A stretch of DNA of 64,000 nt from positions 99,227,608 to 99,291,607 of the forward strand of contig JAIOJX010000025.1 in assembly GCA_022376925.1 (NCBI GenBank), read 5' to 3'. The position numbers and the translations under genes are program-made. The stretch's first letter is position 1, and every line of letters begins with the position of its first letter. This DNA comes from Tragulus kanchil (Eukaryota > Chordata > Mammalia > Artiodactyla > Tragulidae). Below the pieces are notes generated by a model. The model saw nothing but the letters and a program-made list of their open reading frames with translations. It did no database searches and was not told the DNA's origin. Positions 12,830-25,327 of this stretch are shown here, piece after piece.

Positions 12830-13150
12830 CACCTCAGTAATAATTACTGTATGCCAGGCGCTTTTTGAACCACTTTAAGAATATGATTTCATTGAATCCA
12901 CTTAACAGGCCTGTAATCTAGTCACTGTTATAGTTTCATTTTATAGATGAAGAAACTGAGGTACAGAAAATATAAGCAATTTTCCCAAGGTCACATGAGT
13001 AATAAATGGAAAAGCTATCTGAGATTATACATATATGTAAACAATAAAACACTGTAAAAGTAAAAAGTAAAATATATTTTTTTAAAAAAATGGAAAAGCT
13101 AAAGAATTCAGCTTCAGATAGTCTCAGCCTGGAGTCTGTGCTCTTAATTC
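12830..13150 (-). mobile_element. MIR SINE interrupted by a 70-bp insertion
   Basis: Minus-strand MIR: tgccaggcgctttttg, ttatagatgaagaaactgag, cccaaggtcacatgagtaa, and, after the insertion, ctggagtctgtgctcttaa. The insert at 13018-13087 is flanked by a 14-bp direct repeat. Confidence 0.8.
13018..13087 (+). mobile_element. Small A-rich retroposed insert with 14-bp target-site duplication
   Basis: aaatggaaaagcta occurs at 13004-13017 and 13088-13101, bracketing 70 bp of AT-rich sequence ending in A's. The target-site duplication length and A tail fit L1-driven insertion; the source sequence is not recognised. Confidence 0.6.
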
Positions 13151-14213
13151 ACCTGGAATTTTCCCGTCTCCCTGAATTTCTGTCAACTACCCATACCAAC
13201 ACTGGATAATGAGAAATACTGAGCTCAATCATTTTCATCAAATTTTTTAAAATCCCCTTTTTATTTCAAAAGTGGCTTGAGTCAAGTGAGCCTTTAATTC
13301 ATCTTACTTCTCTGATCTTTTAAATCACTCTGCTATATTATTCTGTACTATCTTTGATGTCATCAAACTGTGAGATAAAAATCACATCTCTCTAATGAGA
13401 CTGAAAAAAACCCACAACCAAACTCATAATAGGCACTTTAAATTCTGATTTTCCAACTTCGTTAATGGTTCTTCTAATCTAAGTTCAGAGTGACTCATAT
13501 CTTCTCTCTCTCCTTTGCCTAATCCATATCCACATACAATTCACTTCTAAGTTTTGGTTCTTCATGCATCCCTGATACCACTCTCAATCTTTTGCACCTT
13601 TTCTACCTGCATGGTGGGAGATACCTCATCCATTAACTAGGTTAGAGTAAACAAACAATGCTTTTAGAAATAGTTCTTGGATTGCTTGACACTCTCATTG
13701 CTTTTTCCCGAACTATCATAAAAATCTTATATCTATTATATTTGAGTCGTTGACCCCTGATATTCTCCTAAATTCTATTGCCAGTTTAATGCAAGGAAGA
13801 GTATCTTCTCAGCTCCCATCCACCTCTCTCCCCTCCCTACCACTTTCTGCAGAAATAAGCATTCTCTCTTTCGTTGATACCAAAATGTCTGTTAGTCACA
13901 CCTCTGACTTCTCTTTCCAACCTTCTCTCTTACTGCTCCACTGCATGTTATACCTTCTAAGCACACCAGACCGAAAGCCACTCCCATGAAAAATTCTGCT
14001 TTCCACTTCCACACCCTTTGCTTGTGCCATTTATTTCACATGAAAATGCCAATGAAATAAATCAGAAGCTAGCAGGATTTAAGAAAAAAAGTCTCCTGTT
14101 AGGCGTCAGAACTCCCCACATCTTGACTCAGTAGTTATCTGCATTTGCTCTACGTGTACTTTAACACTATCATTGTTTAGCACTAAAACCTGACATCTCT
14201 CAAGCTGGGTTTC

Positions 14214-14254
14214 TTTAATAATAATAAATAATAATAACAGTGATAATAATAATA
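14214..14254 (+). repeat. (AAT)n microsatellite
   Basis: Imperfect run of AAT units interrupted by cagtgat. Confidence 0.85.
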
Positions 14255-14666
14255 CCTACTTCACAAGATGGTTATGTGGAGTATAATACGAATATGACAT
14301 TATTTCTAAAATTTAAATATTGCATCCAGTAGGTACTAAAAACATATTGTTTCTTCTTCCTGTCATGGGTGAACATTGTCCACTTAACTAAAGGTCTGTG
14401 AGATCCAGAACTGAAGCTGGCTGCCAGGGTGAGTTGAGCACAAGAGCAGCGACCCCATAGAATGGTCTACTTGGGAGGCAGTGACATGTAAACCATTGAC
14501 CTTAAGGAGGTTCTGTGCCTAACTAACTGTTCCTCATGCTTATATAAAAGATAAGACGGTGAGTGTTAGCAGAATAAAACCCTGCTATGCCCTAGAATTC
14601 TGCCACAGGCAACCAAAAATACTAGTGTCTTAAGTCAACATCCTTGCTATTTTTATTCGCCTTAGT

Positions 14667-14880
14667 CTTCCCCAGTGGCTCAGTGATAAAAAGCATTCAT
14701 CCACCTGGAATGCAGGAGACTTAGGAGACACAATTGGGATCCCTGGGTTGGGAAGATGTCCTGGAGGAGGAAATGGCAAACCACTCCAGTATTCTTGCCT
14801 GGGAAATCCCATGGACAGAGGAGCTTGGTATGCTACAGTCTGTGGGGTCACAAAGAGTAGGGCACAACTGAGCACATATA
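14667..14880 (+). mobile_element. Bov-tA SINE
   Basis: From cttccccagtggctcagtg to gggcacaactgagcac. Copy at 15741-15954. Confidence 0.92.
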
Positions 14881-15740
14881 CGCATGGACAGTCTCTAAAG
14901 CAGTCTGTTCTAGGAGAAGTGTAAAAAAAATGTTGAGAATACATTGAATTGACAGAGGCACACAATGAAAGTACTATTGGTTTTCAAGGAGTGTTCTAGG
15001 TTTAAATTTGCTTGTACTCAGTTTTTTCCCAGCTCACTTCTTACTATTTTCTGAAATTTCTTTCTCCAGTATTCCTCTTTACCTTCTCCTAGCTTAGTAG
15101 CCTCCTTTGAGCACTGTTTATGGTGTTAAGGCTTTGAAATATATATTCATAACTCGATGTAATTAACGAAGGAAGGAAGTCAGTCTGAATCAATGACAAC
15201 CTAGAGAAATAAGCAATTTTTAAGGAAATGAAATTTTATTACACTGATATACTGAAGCTATTGAAAACGGTCCACTTAGGACATGAATAGCTGCTTTAAC
15301 TCCTGTACATCTTACAAATTCACTCTTTGGGATAAAACAAGATGGTTATGTGGAGTATAATACGAATATGACATTATTTCTAAAATTTAAATATTGCATC
15401 CAGTAGGTACTAAAAACATATTGTTTCTTCTTCCTGTCATGGGTGAACATTGTCCACTTAACTAAAGGTCTGTGAGATCCAGAACTGAAGCTGGCTGCCA
15501 GGGTGAGTTGAGCACAAGAGCAGCGACCCCATAGAATGGTCTACTTGGGAGGCAGTGACATGTAAACCATTGACCTTAAGGAGGTTCTGTGCCTAACTAA
15601 CTGTTCCTCATGCTTATATAAAAGATAAGACGGTGAGTGTTAGCAGAATAAAACCCTGCTATGCCCTAGAATTCTGCCACAGGCAACCAAAAATACTAGT
15701 GTCTTAAGTCAACATCCTTGCTATTTTTATTCGCCTTAGT

Positions 15741-15954
15741 CTTCCCCAGTGGCTCAGTGATAAAAAGCATTCATCCACCTGGAATGCAGGAGACTTAGGA
15801 GACACAATTGGGATCCCTGGGTTGGGAAGATGTCCTGGAGGAGGAAATGGCAAACCACTCCAGTATTCTTGCCTGGGAAATCCCATGGACAGAGGAGCTT
15901 GGTATGCTACAGTCTGTGGGGTCACAAAGAGTAGGGCACAACTGAGCACATATA
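15741..15954 (+). mobile_element. Bov-tA SINE, duplicated copy
   Basis: Identical to 14667-14880, offset 1074. Confidence 0.92.
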
Positions 15955-17460
15955 CGCATGGACAGTCTCTAAAGCAGTCTGTTCTAGGAGAAGTGTAAAA
16001 AAAATGTTGAGAATACATTGAATTGACAGAGGCACACAATGAAAGTACTATTGGTTTTCAAGGAGTGTTCTAGGTTTAAATTTGCTTGTACTCAGTTTTT
16101 TCCCAGCTCACTTCTTACTATTTTCTGAAATTTCTTTCTCCAGTATTCCTCTTTACCTTCTCCTAGCTTAGTAGCCTCCTTTGAGCACTGTTTATGGTGT
16201 TAAGGCTTTGAAATATATATTCATAACTCGATGTAATTAAACGAAGGAAGGAAGTCAGTCTGAATCAATGACAACCTAGAGAAATAAGCAATTTTTAAGG
16301 AAATGAAATTTTATTACACTGATATACTGAAGCTATTGAAAACGGTCCACTTAGGACATGAATAGCTGCTTTAACTCCTGTACATCTTACAAATTCACTC
16401 TTTGGGATAAAACATATATGTGCTTTTTTTTTTTTTCTTCCTTTTTTCTAAAGACTTTTAGTCTTTAATAGACTAACATTGATTTCTCTACAGATTGCTT
16501 AGCAAACTTTTCTTTTTTATTTAAACATTGCAGATATCAAGATATAAAGCCAAATCTCAGTTGTTTAAAGCTTGGTGCTAATGAGGTCAAAACCACACAC
16601 TAAATCTCTGTATCTGCCAGTTATCCTTCTTGTGTGGTCACAAGAGTGTGAGCAATAGCTCTGGTCATAAGAAGCACTGGCGGAGAGGCTGTCGATGAAT
16701 TTGTCCAGTATGCCTCCACATAGTGGAAAACGGCTCTGTTTCATCAGCCATACACCCGTGACCAGCAGCTTTTTCTTCGTGAGCGTCAGTTACTTTGAAT
16801 TTTAAAGATAATTTTAATACCTTCATTGTTATTTTAATAGTTTGTTGTTTTAGCTTTCTTCTACGTGGTAGCATTATTTAAAATTTCCTCTTTTCAGTGA
16901 TATTTCTTGCATTGTGTATTTATGTCCTACTTGTTAAAGCTTATAATACTATGTGAGCTTACAGAATTGCATCTGAACTCTGAAGGAAAAATTATGATCC
17001 ATTTCATGAGAAGAGTAATTTTTACAAACTCTTCTTTTAGCTCAAACAGTGCTTTTCGTTTCCTTGAGTACAATGTATTTCTCAATTAAATTAAAATGCA
17101 AATATAGACAGTCTGTGTTTATGGTTATAATAGAATTATTTAAAGAAGATTTTAAATCAATGTGCTGTAAATATTTCATGCAAGAACTCTGTGTTTTATT
17201 GTTGGGTCAGTACTGCTATGTTCAATTTTCAAAATTACTTAAAGGACTGTGAAAACTTAATCCTACTCCCTAGGTTTTATCAGTTTTGCCCAGTCTGCTT
17301 CTAGGATGTTAAAAGGGATTTTTTTCCTAAATATTTAAGTTATGTCAGTGATGTTGGAGAAACGTCAACTGCTACAGCCTTAGAACCCTTGAAATTGAGT
17401 CATGAACAATTTACTGTTTGTTTTAAAGAAATGTTTTCTTAAACAGAAGTGAATCAATTC

Positions 17461-17557
17461 TTTTTTATTTATTATATTTTTATTACTTTAATAATAAAAA
17501 CAATTTTATTAATAATTTTATTAATTTTTAATAAAAAATAATTTATTAATTTTTAAA
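17461..17557. repeat. AT-rich low-complexity tract
   Basis: Almost pure A/T, about 100 bp, built of tta/taa/ttta units. Repeated at 18604-18700. Confidence 0.85.
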
Positions 17558-17881
17558 GGTTTTGTTGTTTACTGCCACCGTCGACCTAAATCTGAATTGA
17601 TTATTAAGATTATGAGAACCATATTTACTCATTTATTATGAAATTAAAGATCTGAAAAATTGCTTCAAGAGCACATTTAGTCCAACTTTTTAATTTATAT
17701 TAGAAATATAAAATATTTGTTAGAAATTGCATCTGATGCTATGAATTGAATCATAATGGTTTTAGTATTTTTTTAGCTTCCATTTTTTGGAAAGTGCCCT
17801 ATCACTTCTCAAACACATTGATTAAAATAATTCTCAAATAATATCTATAACTTGATTTTCTTTTCTGTTTTGTGTTTTTAG

Positions 17882-17953
17882 TGACCTCAGTGAAAATCAG
17901 ATTCAGGCAATTCCAAGGAAAGCTTTTCGTGGGGCAGTTGATATTAAAAATCT
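17882..17953 (+). CDS. SLIT2: SLIT2 LRR exon (domain 1), copy 1
   Basis: A 72-nt exon encodes one 24-residue leucine-rich repeat of LRR domain 1, reading [15 protein letters not shown] then RGAVDIKNL. It is flanked by an acceptor (tttttag ending at 17881) and a donor (gtaagt from 17954). It starts with the last base of a Leu codon and ends with the first two bases of the next, so it is phase 2 on both sides, the standard SLIT LRR exon. An identical copy lies 1144 bp downstream. Only one such exon is known in SLIT2 as I recall it, so one of the two is probably an assembly artefact. Confidence 0.95.
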
Positions 17954-19025
17954 GTAAGTACATTTCTGATTGATACTGATGTTTTTATGTTATTCATTTT
18001 CCAAGTTTAATTTGCATTAAATAAAGTGTCAGGAAAAAATGGTGAATGCCTATACATTTTATGCTTTCGTAGAAGAACTTGTAGCAATAAGTTTTAAATC
18101 ATTTCTACAAGTTATCTAAAGGAAGTCTCATTTAGAAGATGTCTTGAAGCTGAAACTGTTATCAAATTCATTCCTCAAACCTTGTGATTAATCTTGTGAA
18201 GTCTAAAGAAATGATTCGATTAAAGGTAAAAGACATTTACAATGTATTCCCTTCCCTCTTACTGTGAGCTTATTTCAACAGCACCTTTGTCCCATGTTAT
18301 TGGTGTTTATTGCAAATCAATGGCTGTAAATTTTTGTCTTATTGTTGGGTCAGTACTGCCATGTTCAATTTTCAAAATTACTTAAAGGACTGTGAAAACT
18401 TAATCCTACTCCCTAGGTTTTATCAGTTTTGCCCAGTCTGCTTCTAGGATGTTAAAAGGGATTTTTTTCCTAAATATTTAAGTTATGTCAGTGATGTTGG
18501 AGAAACGTCAACTGCTACAGCCTTAGAACCCTTGAAATTGAGTCATGAACAATTTACTGTTTGTTTTAAAGAAATGTTTTCTTAAACAGAAGTGAATCAA
18601 TTCTTTTTTATTTATTATATTTTTATTACTTTAATAATAAAAACAATTTTATTAATAATTTTATTAATTTTTAATAAAAAATAATTTATTAATTTTTAAA
18701 GGTTTTGTTGTTTACTGCCACACGTCGACCTAAATCTGAATTGATTCTTAAGATTAAGAGAACCATATTTACTCATTTATTATGAAATTAAAGATCTGAA
18801 AAATTGCTTCAAGAGCACATTTAGTCCAACTTTTTAATTTATATTAGAAATATAAAATATTTGTTAGAAATTGCATCTGATGCTATGAATTGAATCATAA
18901 TGGTTTTAGTATTTTTTTAGCTTCCATTTTTTGGAAAGTGCCCTATCACTTCTCAAACACATTGATTAAAATAATTCTCAAATAATATCTATAACTTGAT
19001 TTTCTTTTCTGTTTTGTGTTTTTAG
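17954..19025 (+). other. SLIT2: Sequence between the two copies of the LRR exon
   Basis: This is the intron following exon copy 1 joined to a second copy of the intron preceding it; the junction is at 18317/18318. Short AT-rich tracts dominate and no transposon was recognised. Confidence 0.8.
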
Positions 19026-19097
19026 TGACCTCAGTGAAAATCAGATTCAGGCAATTCCAAGGAAAGCTTTTCGTGGGGCAGTTGATATTAAAAATCT
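19026..19097 (+). CDS. SLIT2: SLIT2 LRR exon (domain 1), duplicate copy 2
   Basis: All 72 nt are identical to 17882-17953, with the same acceptor and gtaagt donor. Because the exon is symmetric (phase 2-2), splicing both copies would add one extra 24-residue LRR without shifting frame. It lies inside a 1.15-kb direct duplication (17158-18317 against 18318-19462) that resembles the other false-looking duplications in this window. I favour assembly duplication; a genuine exon duplication is possible but would extend the concave face of LRR domain 1. Confidence 0.6.
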
Positions 19098-20889
19098 GTA
19101 AGTACATTTCTGATTGATACTGATGTTTTTATGTTATTCATTTTCCAAGTTTAATTTGCATTAAATAAAGTGTCAGGAAAAAATGGTGAATGCCTATACA
19201 TTTTATGCTTTCGTAGAAGAACTTGTAGCAATAAGTTTTAAATCATTTCTACAAGTTATCTAAAGGAAGTCTCATTTAGAAGATGTCTTGAAGCTGAAAC
19301 TGTTATCAAATTCATTCCTCAAACCTTGTGATTAATCTTGTGAAGTCTAAAGAAATGATTCGATTAAAAGGTAAAAGACATTTACAATGTATTCCCTTCC
19401 CTCTTACTGTGAGCTTATTTCAACAGCACCTTTGTCCCATGTTATTGGTGTTTATTGCAAATGCAGGATGTAGACTATTTTTTCCCTGAAAAGAGTAGAT
19501 AATATTTTCTTGTTAGAGATACCTGTGGCCTAGAGCTACAGCTTTTTAAAATAGCTTTTAGATCAACATTTTTATTAAACCCCAAAGTGTGAGAATGAGA
19601 AAAGTGTCTTTTCCTTTGTGTGAATACTTTCCTTGCATCTTTTTCCTCTTATATCTTTATGAAAAAATGTACATATAGCCTTCTTTTAAAAGCAAAAAAA
19701 TGAGAGAAAACTTATGTTTCTGTATTTTTCCTTGATAAAGATTTAGTGTCTTGCTTAGATGTGTTGGTTTGTAAGTGCACCTAGCTCTTTGCATATCAGA
19801 TTTAAGATTACAGGGAAAATGCTAATATTATAATATGTATCTTAATGAATTTTAAAATACCATATTAACCTTTTAGCATGATGGCTTTTGACTGTGAATC
19901 TAGGACATAAAGCATCTTCCTTAGCCTGGAAAGCCCCTATGTGCTGAGATTAACTCTCAGGAATTCAGTATCTCTTAGCTTTAGTAATAAACAGGACAGG
20001 CACTCTTTCTAGAATTAACTTATATCCAGAATTCTCCATGGTGGAATCCAACATTATTTCTCCAGGAGTGAAACAGATGCTTTCCTTCGTCAAAGAAGAC
20101 CACTGTTTATAAAGCTACAAACTGTGGCTTCTACATCTTCTTCTCAATGGAAAAGGGTTCCATTTTAAATTTGCACTTTGTAAGTGTACAGGTAAAGATA
20201 GAAAAATATAGACTTCCAAATATAAATGTATAGAGCCATCAGAATCCTAGCCATAGGCTTCTATGCGTGTTTACATGTTAAAGCAATTTTTTTCTTAGAT
20301 TTAATCTCTAATCAATCCTGAGGAAAATCTACAAATAGATTTAGAGATGCAAGGTATTCCAAACTGTCTCTGTATATTACGTTTTATTAGAACAGCATAA
20401 AGATTACTGTGTGGCCCCTACTCAAGTTGCCTATATGTCTCTATAAAAGCGCAGTAATAGCAAAAGTTGACCACCCTTTGGGAATGCCTCTTGTGATCTT
20501 TTAACAGTATTATCTCTAAAGCCTTAAAACAGGTGCCTTTTAATCTTAGTAAAGCTATCTAGGGAATCCAAGTCTATAAGCCGTCTTTTTCCCATATTTA
20601 AGGATGCATTTGGGAGTGAGATGCCAATCATGGTGGGATTCTTCCTTAATTCCTCTTCATTTCTTCTTTAAAAATGCAATTGTAAAAGTTTAGAGAAAAA
20701 AAGAAAAGTGAGATACTCATCAGTGTACTGTAAGTAATGCAACATTGATCTAGCAGGATTTAGGGACTGTTTTACCCACTGTCTCATTTCCTTCTTCCAA
20801 TTTAAAGGCAGTTATTTTGTATACTATGTGATGTTTAGACTGGAATCTCAAAATATTTTGCTGTTCTTTGGTTTTGTATACATGACAAG

Positions 20890-20970
20890 TTATTCATGAC
20901 TTCACTGAGCCTTAATTTTTACTTTTATGAAATCGGTATAATAATTGCTTGCAGTTATGATTACTAGAGG
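20890..20970 (+). mobile_element. MIR SINE fragment
   Basis: Remnant with cactgagccttaattttta followed by tgaaatcggtataataatt, matching the MIR 3' half. Confidence 0.5.
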
Positions 20971-21141
20971 AAAAAGGTATTTTAAAATCTTAAAACAGTA
21001 AAATGGTGCAAAATATGATTCATTCTACAAGTATCCACTAAGCAACTTCTGGAGGTTAATACTAGAAAAGGTATACTAAAGAAAGAGAACATTGGAACAT
21101 GAACTAATTTGCAATATTAGTGAGAGATCAGACAGACCATC

Positions 21142-23230
21142 TGCCAATAATACCTTGAGCTGCTAAGTGGAAAAATATATATTGTATATATCAGAAAGTA
21201 TAAATATATGCAAGACACTGATTTATAAACAAATTAGGAAGTGCTCCAGGTACAGAGGAAAGAGATGAAAGTGTTGCTTGAAGTTATCAGGGAATACTTT
21301 AGAAAAGAATTACTGAAAAGAAAATATACAGAACTCCTCAAGAGCTTGGATCACTCTGTACTGGTCAGTAGTGGCCAGTAAAGGCAGATAAAGAAAGTGA
21401 GAATTTACTAAGACCTATTCAAGGCCTGATTTTGGGGGTTTGATGGGATTGGAGGATAAAATGAAAGTGCACTGCCATGGTTGTGTGTGATGTAAGGAAT
21501 ATGTCCTTATCTTTAAGGTGAACAAGTACTAATTTGGAATAACAGCACTAGCCAGAAGCATAGCAGTCTGAATATGGAGAAAGCTGAGTGACATGGAAAT
21601 GATTTTCACTTTGGGAGTTTCTGTTCTTATGGAGGAAAGGGTACTTAAGAAACGACGTGGATGCTGAATGATGATGGTGATCGGTGCTACTGTCATTGGC
21701 TTCAATGAAACACGTATGAAAGACCATGTGAACAGCATTCAAACACCAGAATGTATTTATCAGTTTATTTAACTAAATAGGATCATACTTGGAGTTTTCT
21801 AAAAGTTTATAGATCAAACTACATTCTTAAAATATTTAATTTTGTGGGACTCTGTGTGAGGTTTAGTTTTATCATTAAATGTTAAGAAAAGTATTTGGTG
21901 ACACAGATGAGCGCTGACAGCAAATTTTAATTCATAGAATTATTTAAATGGTAAGTAGGTCATCAAGTAATGACTCCATAAATGTCCATCAATATTGGCA
22001 TTCTTAATATTATAAATGTTCAGTGTGAGAAGGAGAGGCTTCGTACTGTGTTCTGTGGTTCATGCCAGCGTGACGCTGACCATTGGGACAAGGCTTCATA
22101 GTCCCATGGCTAGTGTTGCAATTTTATTCAGAGAGTGAAAGAGAATAAAGAAAGCTGTACAGGAGGAATATTGGAGTTTGCTAAGTGGAATCAAATTGCC
22201 AATAATACCTTGAGCTGCTAAGTGGAAAAATATATATTGTATATATCAGAAAGTATAAATATATGCAAGACACTGATTTATAAACAAATTAGGAAGTGCT
22301 CCAGGTACAGAGGAAAGAGATGAAAGTGTTGCTTGAAGTTATCAGGGAATACTTTAGAAAAGAATTACTGAAAAGAAAATATACAGAACTCCTCAAGAGC
22401 TTGGATCACTCTGTACTGGTCAGTAGTGGCCAGTAAAGGCAGATAAAGAAAGTGAGAATTTACTAAGACCTATTCAAGGCCTGATTTTGGGGGTTTGATG
22501 GGATTGGAGGATAAAATGAAAGTGCACTGCCATGGTTGTGTGTGATGTAAGGAATATGTCCTTATCTTTAAGGTGAACAAGTACTAATTTGGAATAACAG
22601 CACTAGCCAGAAGCATAGCAGTCTGAATATGGAGAAAGCTGAGTGACATGGAAATGATTTTCACTTTGGGAGTTTCTGTTCTTATGGAGGAAAGGGTACT
22701 TAAGAAACGACGTGGATGCTGAATGATGATGGTGATCGGTGCTACTGTCATTGGCTTCAATGAAACACGTATGAAAGACCATGTGAACAGCATTCAAACA
22801 CCAGAATGTATTTATCAGTTTATTTAACTAAATAGGATCATACTTGGAGTTTTCTAAAAGTTTATAGATCAAACTACATTCTTAAAATATTTAATTTTGT
22901 GGGACTCTGTGTGAGGTTTAGTTTTATCATTAAATGTTAAGAAAAGTATTTGGTGACACAGATGAGCGCTGACAGCAAATTTTAATTCATAGAATTATTT
23001 AAATGGTAAGTAGGTCATCAAGTAATGACTCCATAAATGTCCATCAATATTGGCATTCTTAATATTATAAATGTTCAGTGTGAGAAGGAGAGGCTTCGTA
23101 CTGTGTTCTGTGGTTCATGCCAGCGTGACGCTGACCATTGGGACAAGGCTTCATAGTCCCAGGATGGCTAGTGTTGCAATTTTATTCAGAGAGTGAAAGA
23201 GAATAAAGAAAGCTGTACAGGAGGAATATG
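21142..23230. repeat. Direct duplication of 1.03 kb
   Basis: Copy A 21142-22171 and copy B 22197-23230 (offset 1055), separated by 25 bp of unmatched sequence. One 3-bp difference near 23161. Confidence 0.94.
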
Positions 23231-24956
23231 TGTTTGAGTTGCATCAAGATAATGTTTTGTATAGCACTGTCTAAAATACCAGCCTAATGCACTGTGCTGG
23301 GTCTATTGGATTTACCACCTATTCAGGCCTTATTCAGAGCAAATTCCGGTTATCAGAAGATTTTCAATGGAAACACTTGCTTTAATCTTGTGGATTTGGC
23401 TAAATATGCTCAAGGCAGCATCCTGACAATATGAAATTGATGCTGTGGAAATTTTGCAAATTAGCAGATCTTATCCCTTTTCCTCTAGGCAAGCCACAGT
23501 AAAACTATTCTAGACAGATGGACATTTATCTTGCTGTTAAATGTCTCCAGGGAGGACTTCTCTTAACTTTTTTGCTTACCTCTATTAATTTTCAAACTGG
23601 ATTAAAACTCTTTATATTTTATTTTGTTACCCAGTTTTCTCCAGCTGCTACTTAAACCAGGTTTTTCTTCCTGGCATTGGAGACAGTGATATCTAAGAAT
23701 AACAAGATTTTTCAAAATATCAACTACATAATACTGTTTATAATATTCACTATCAATCATTTTACATAGGATACATTTGTCCTTTTGAACTCTCCCAAGT
23801 GTGAACCAAGGACTGAAACCGTATCATTGCCATATCATTGCCTCACCAAAGTGATATCGATGTTTATATTATTATTCATGGTAAACTTTGTGTTTATATA
23901 TGTTTAATAAAGCCTTGGCTACATCCTGATCACTTTCTGAATGAAGACATGTTACATCATGCCACTGTTTTATTTGCAAGTATGTCTAGGAGAATATTCA
24001 AATTAAATTTTGCTTTATTGCTGAGACTTACAAGCTTATTCTCTAAGTATGTATTTTATGAGTACAAACTTTTCCAAGAGTCTCTTATTCTTATATGAAA
24101 TCATACTTGTGGTATCCCAGGATTTAAACCAAAAATACCAATTTATGAACTTAAAATTCAAATGGTTGCCAATAGTTGAGGTTGTAAAAGCAAACTCTAA
24201 CGTACCATACTGTTAGTTTCTCTAGGGAGTTGAACATGAATATTTAAAGTAATTCAATTCCAATAAGTATTATTTTAGATAGACTCTGTAAAGTACACCA
24301 TATCTGGTTTTAATTCTTTTTTCATTTTGCAGTTTTTATTCAAAATATAATCTTATGTTCCAAACATTGCTGTTTGCAAATGAATGCATTCATCTTCTAT
24401 TTGCTTGTATTATATAAATTCCAGTAAATTTTCATCTGTAATGAATTGTACCCTCTTTTTCTAGTAAAAGTACCTGTTGGTAAAAATGAATGAGGGGAAA
24501 ATGCTTACTTTTTTTTAAAACATATATTAATTGGTAGACAAGTATTTAAGTTTTAAGATGACTTGGTTTTCTTTGAGTAAGTCATGGTGTCGTGTGGGAA
24601 ATAAGAATGAGTGACTATGACTTTTTAAATAGCCCTATTTTCAATGCACTGATTATTAGTGATAAGATTTGACAATTAGGAAAGAGAAGAAAGATATGTT
24701 TTTGAAAGAGAGGAAAGAGAAGAAAAAGAGGAAAATAGGAAAGATGTGCTGTTGTATACTATTTATATTATTTTAGAAATTTCTTTTTTTTCCTGGAAGT
24801 CTGTCTTCAATTTATTTCATTGATAGAGAATCAATTAAAACTTATAGGAGGAAAATTTACAGTTCTGTAGCAAATACACATAAAGACATATTTTGCTTTT
24901 TTTCATACTTCTATTTTTAATGTCAGTCTACTGTACTTTTCCTCTTTCATCTTCAT

Positions 24957-25060
24957 GTTGTGGTTGGTTAGTCACTAAGTCATGTTGGACTCTTTGTGAA
25001 CTGCACAAACTGTAGCTTGTCAGGCTACTGTGTCCATGGGAGTTCCTATGCAAGCATACT
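24957..25060 (-). mobile_element. Bov-tA SINE, left part
   Basis: Minus-strand element (ggttagtcactaagtcatg, tgtccatgggagttcc) that stops at gcaagcatact; its remainder continues at 25221 with aatactggagtgagttg. Confidence 0.85.
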
Positions 25061-25220
25061 GTAAAAGATGTAAAACAATAATTTCACCATATGCCTGAAA
25101 CTAATGCAACATTGTAAATGAACTATATATCCCAATTTAAAAAATAAAATATAAAGAAGGAAGGAAACAACTACCTTCACATCTAATAAACCATGGACTA
25201 TATTAGGAAAAGAAAAAAAG
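25061..25220 (+). mobile_element. L1 3' end inserted within a Bov-tA SINE
   Basis: Carries cctgaaactaatgcaacatt and tgtaaatgaactatatatcc, the 3' UTR end of ruminant L1, then an A-rich tail. It separates the two halves of the SINE. Confidence 0.65.
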
Positions 25221-25327
25221 AATACTGGAGTGAGTTGATGTTTCCTTCTCCTGGGGATCTTCCTCACCCTGGTCGAACCTACAACTCCTTCATTGGCAGG
25301 CAGATTCTTTACCAGTGAAGCCCCATA
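25221..25327 (-). mobile_element. Bov-tA SINE, right part
   Basis: Continues the element broken at 25060: ctcctggggatcttcctc to ctttaccagtgaagcccc. Confidence 0.85.

Larger units (their letters stand above)
14263..16414. repeat. Direct duplication of 1.07 kb
   Basis: Copy A 14263-15336 and copy B 15337-16414 abut with offset 1074; one extra A in copy B. Both contain the same Bov-tA SINE. Confidence 0.95.
1..17881 (+). other. SLIT2: SLIT2 intron upstream of the first visible LRR exon
   Basis: No coding exon was recognised; the preceding SLIT2 exon must lie before the window. It holds MIR and Bov-A/Bov-tA SINE pieces, a CHR SINE, an antisense L1 (9242-12250), and direct duplications near 0.9, 2.1-4.4, 4.3-6.6, 9.1-11.2 and 14.3-16.4 kb. 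A segment near 1611-1660 resembles the end of a Tigger-type DNA transposon but is too short to assign. 13.2-14.2 kb and 16.4-17.1 kb show nothing recognisable beyond AT-rich intron sequence. Confidence 0.85.
17158..19462. repeat. Direct duplication containing the SLIT2 LRR exon
   Basis: Copy A 17158-18317 and copy B 18318-19462 abut. The start of copy B is shortened by internal indels relative to A. Other differences are few: a C/T change near 18360, an AC insertion near 18722, two substitutions near 18747-18756, and one extra A near 19370. The exon itself is identical. Confidence 0.95.
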
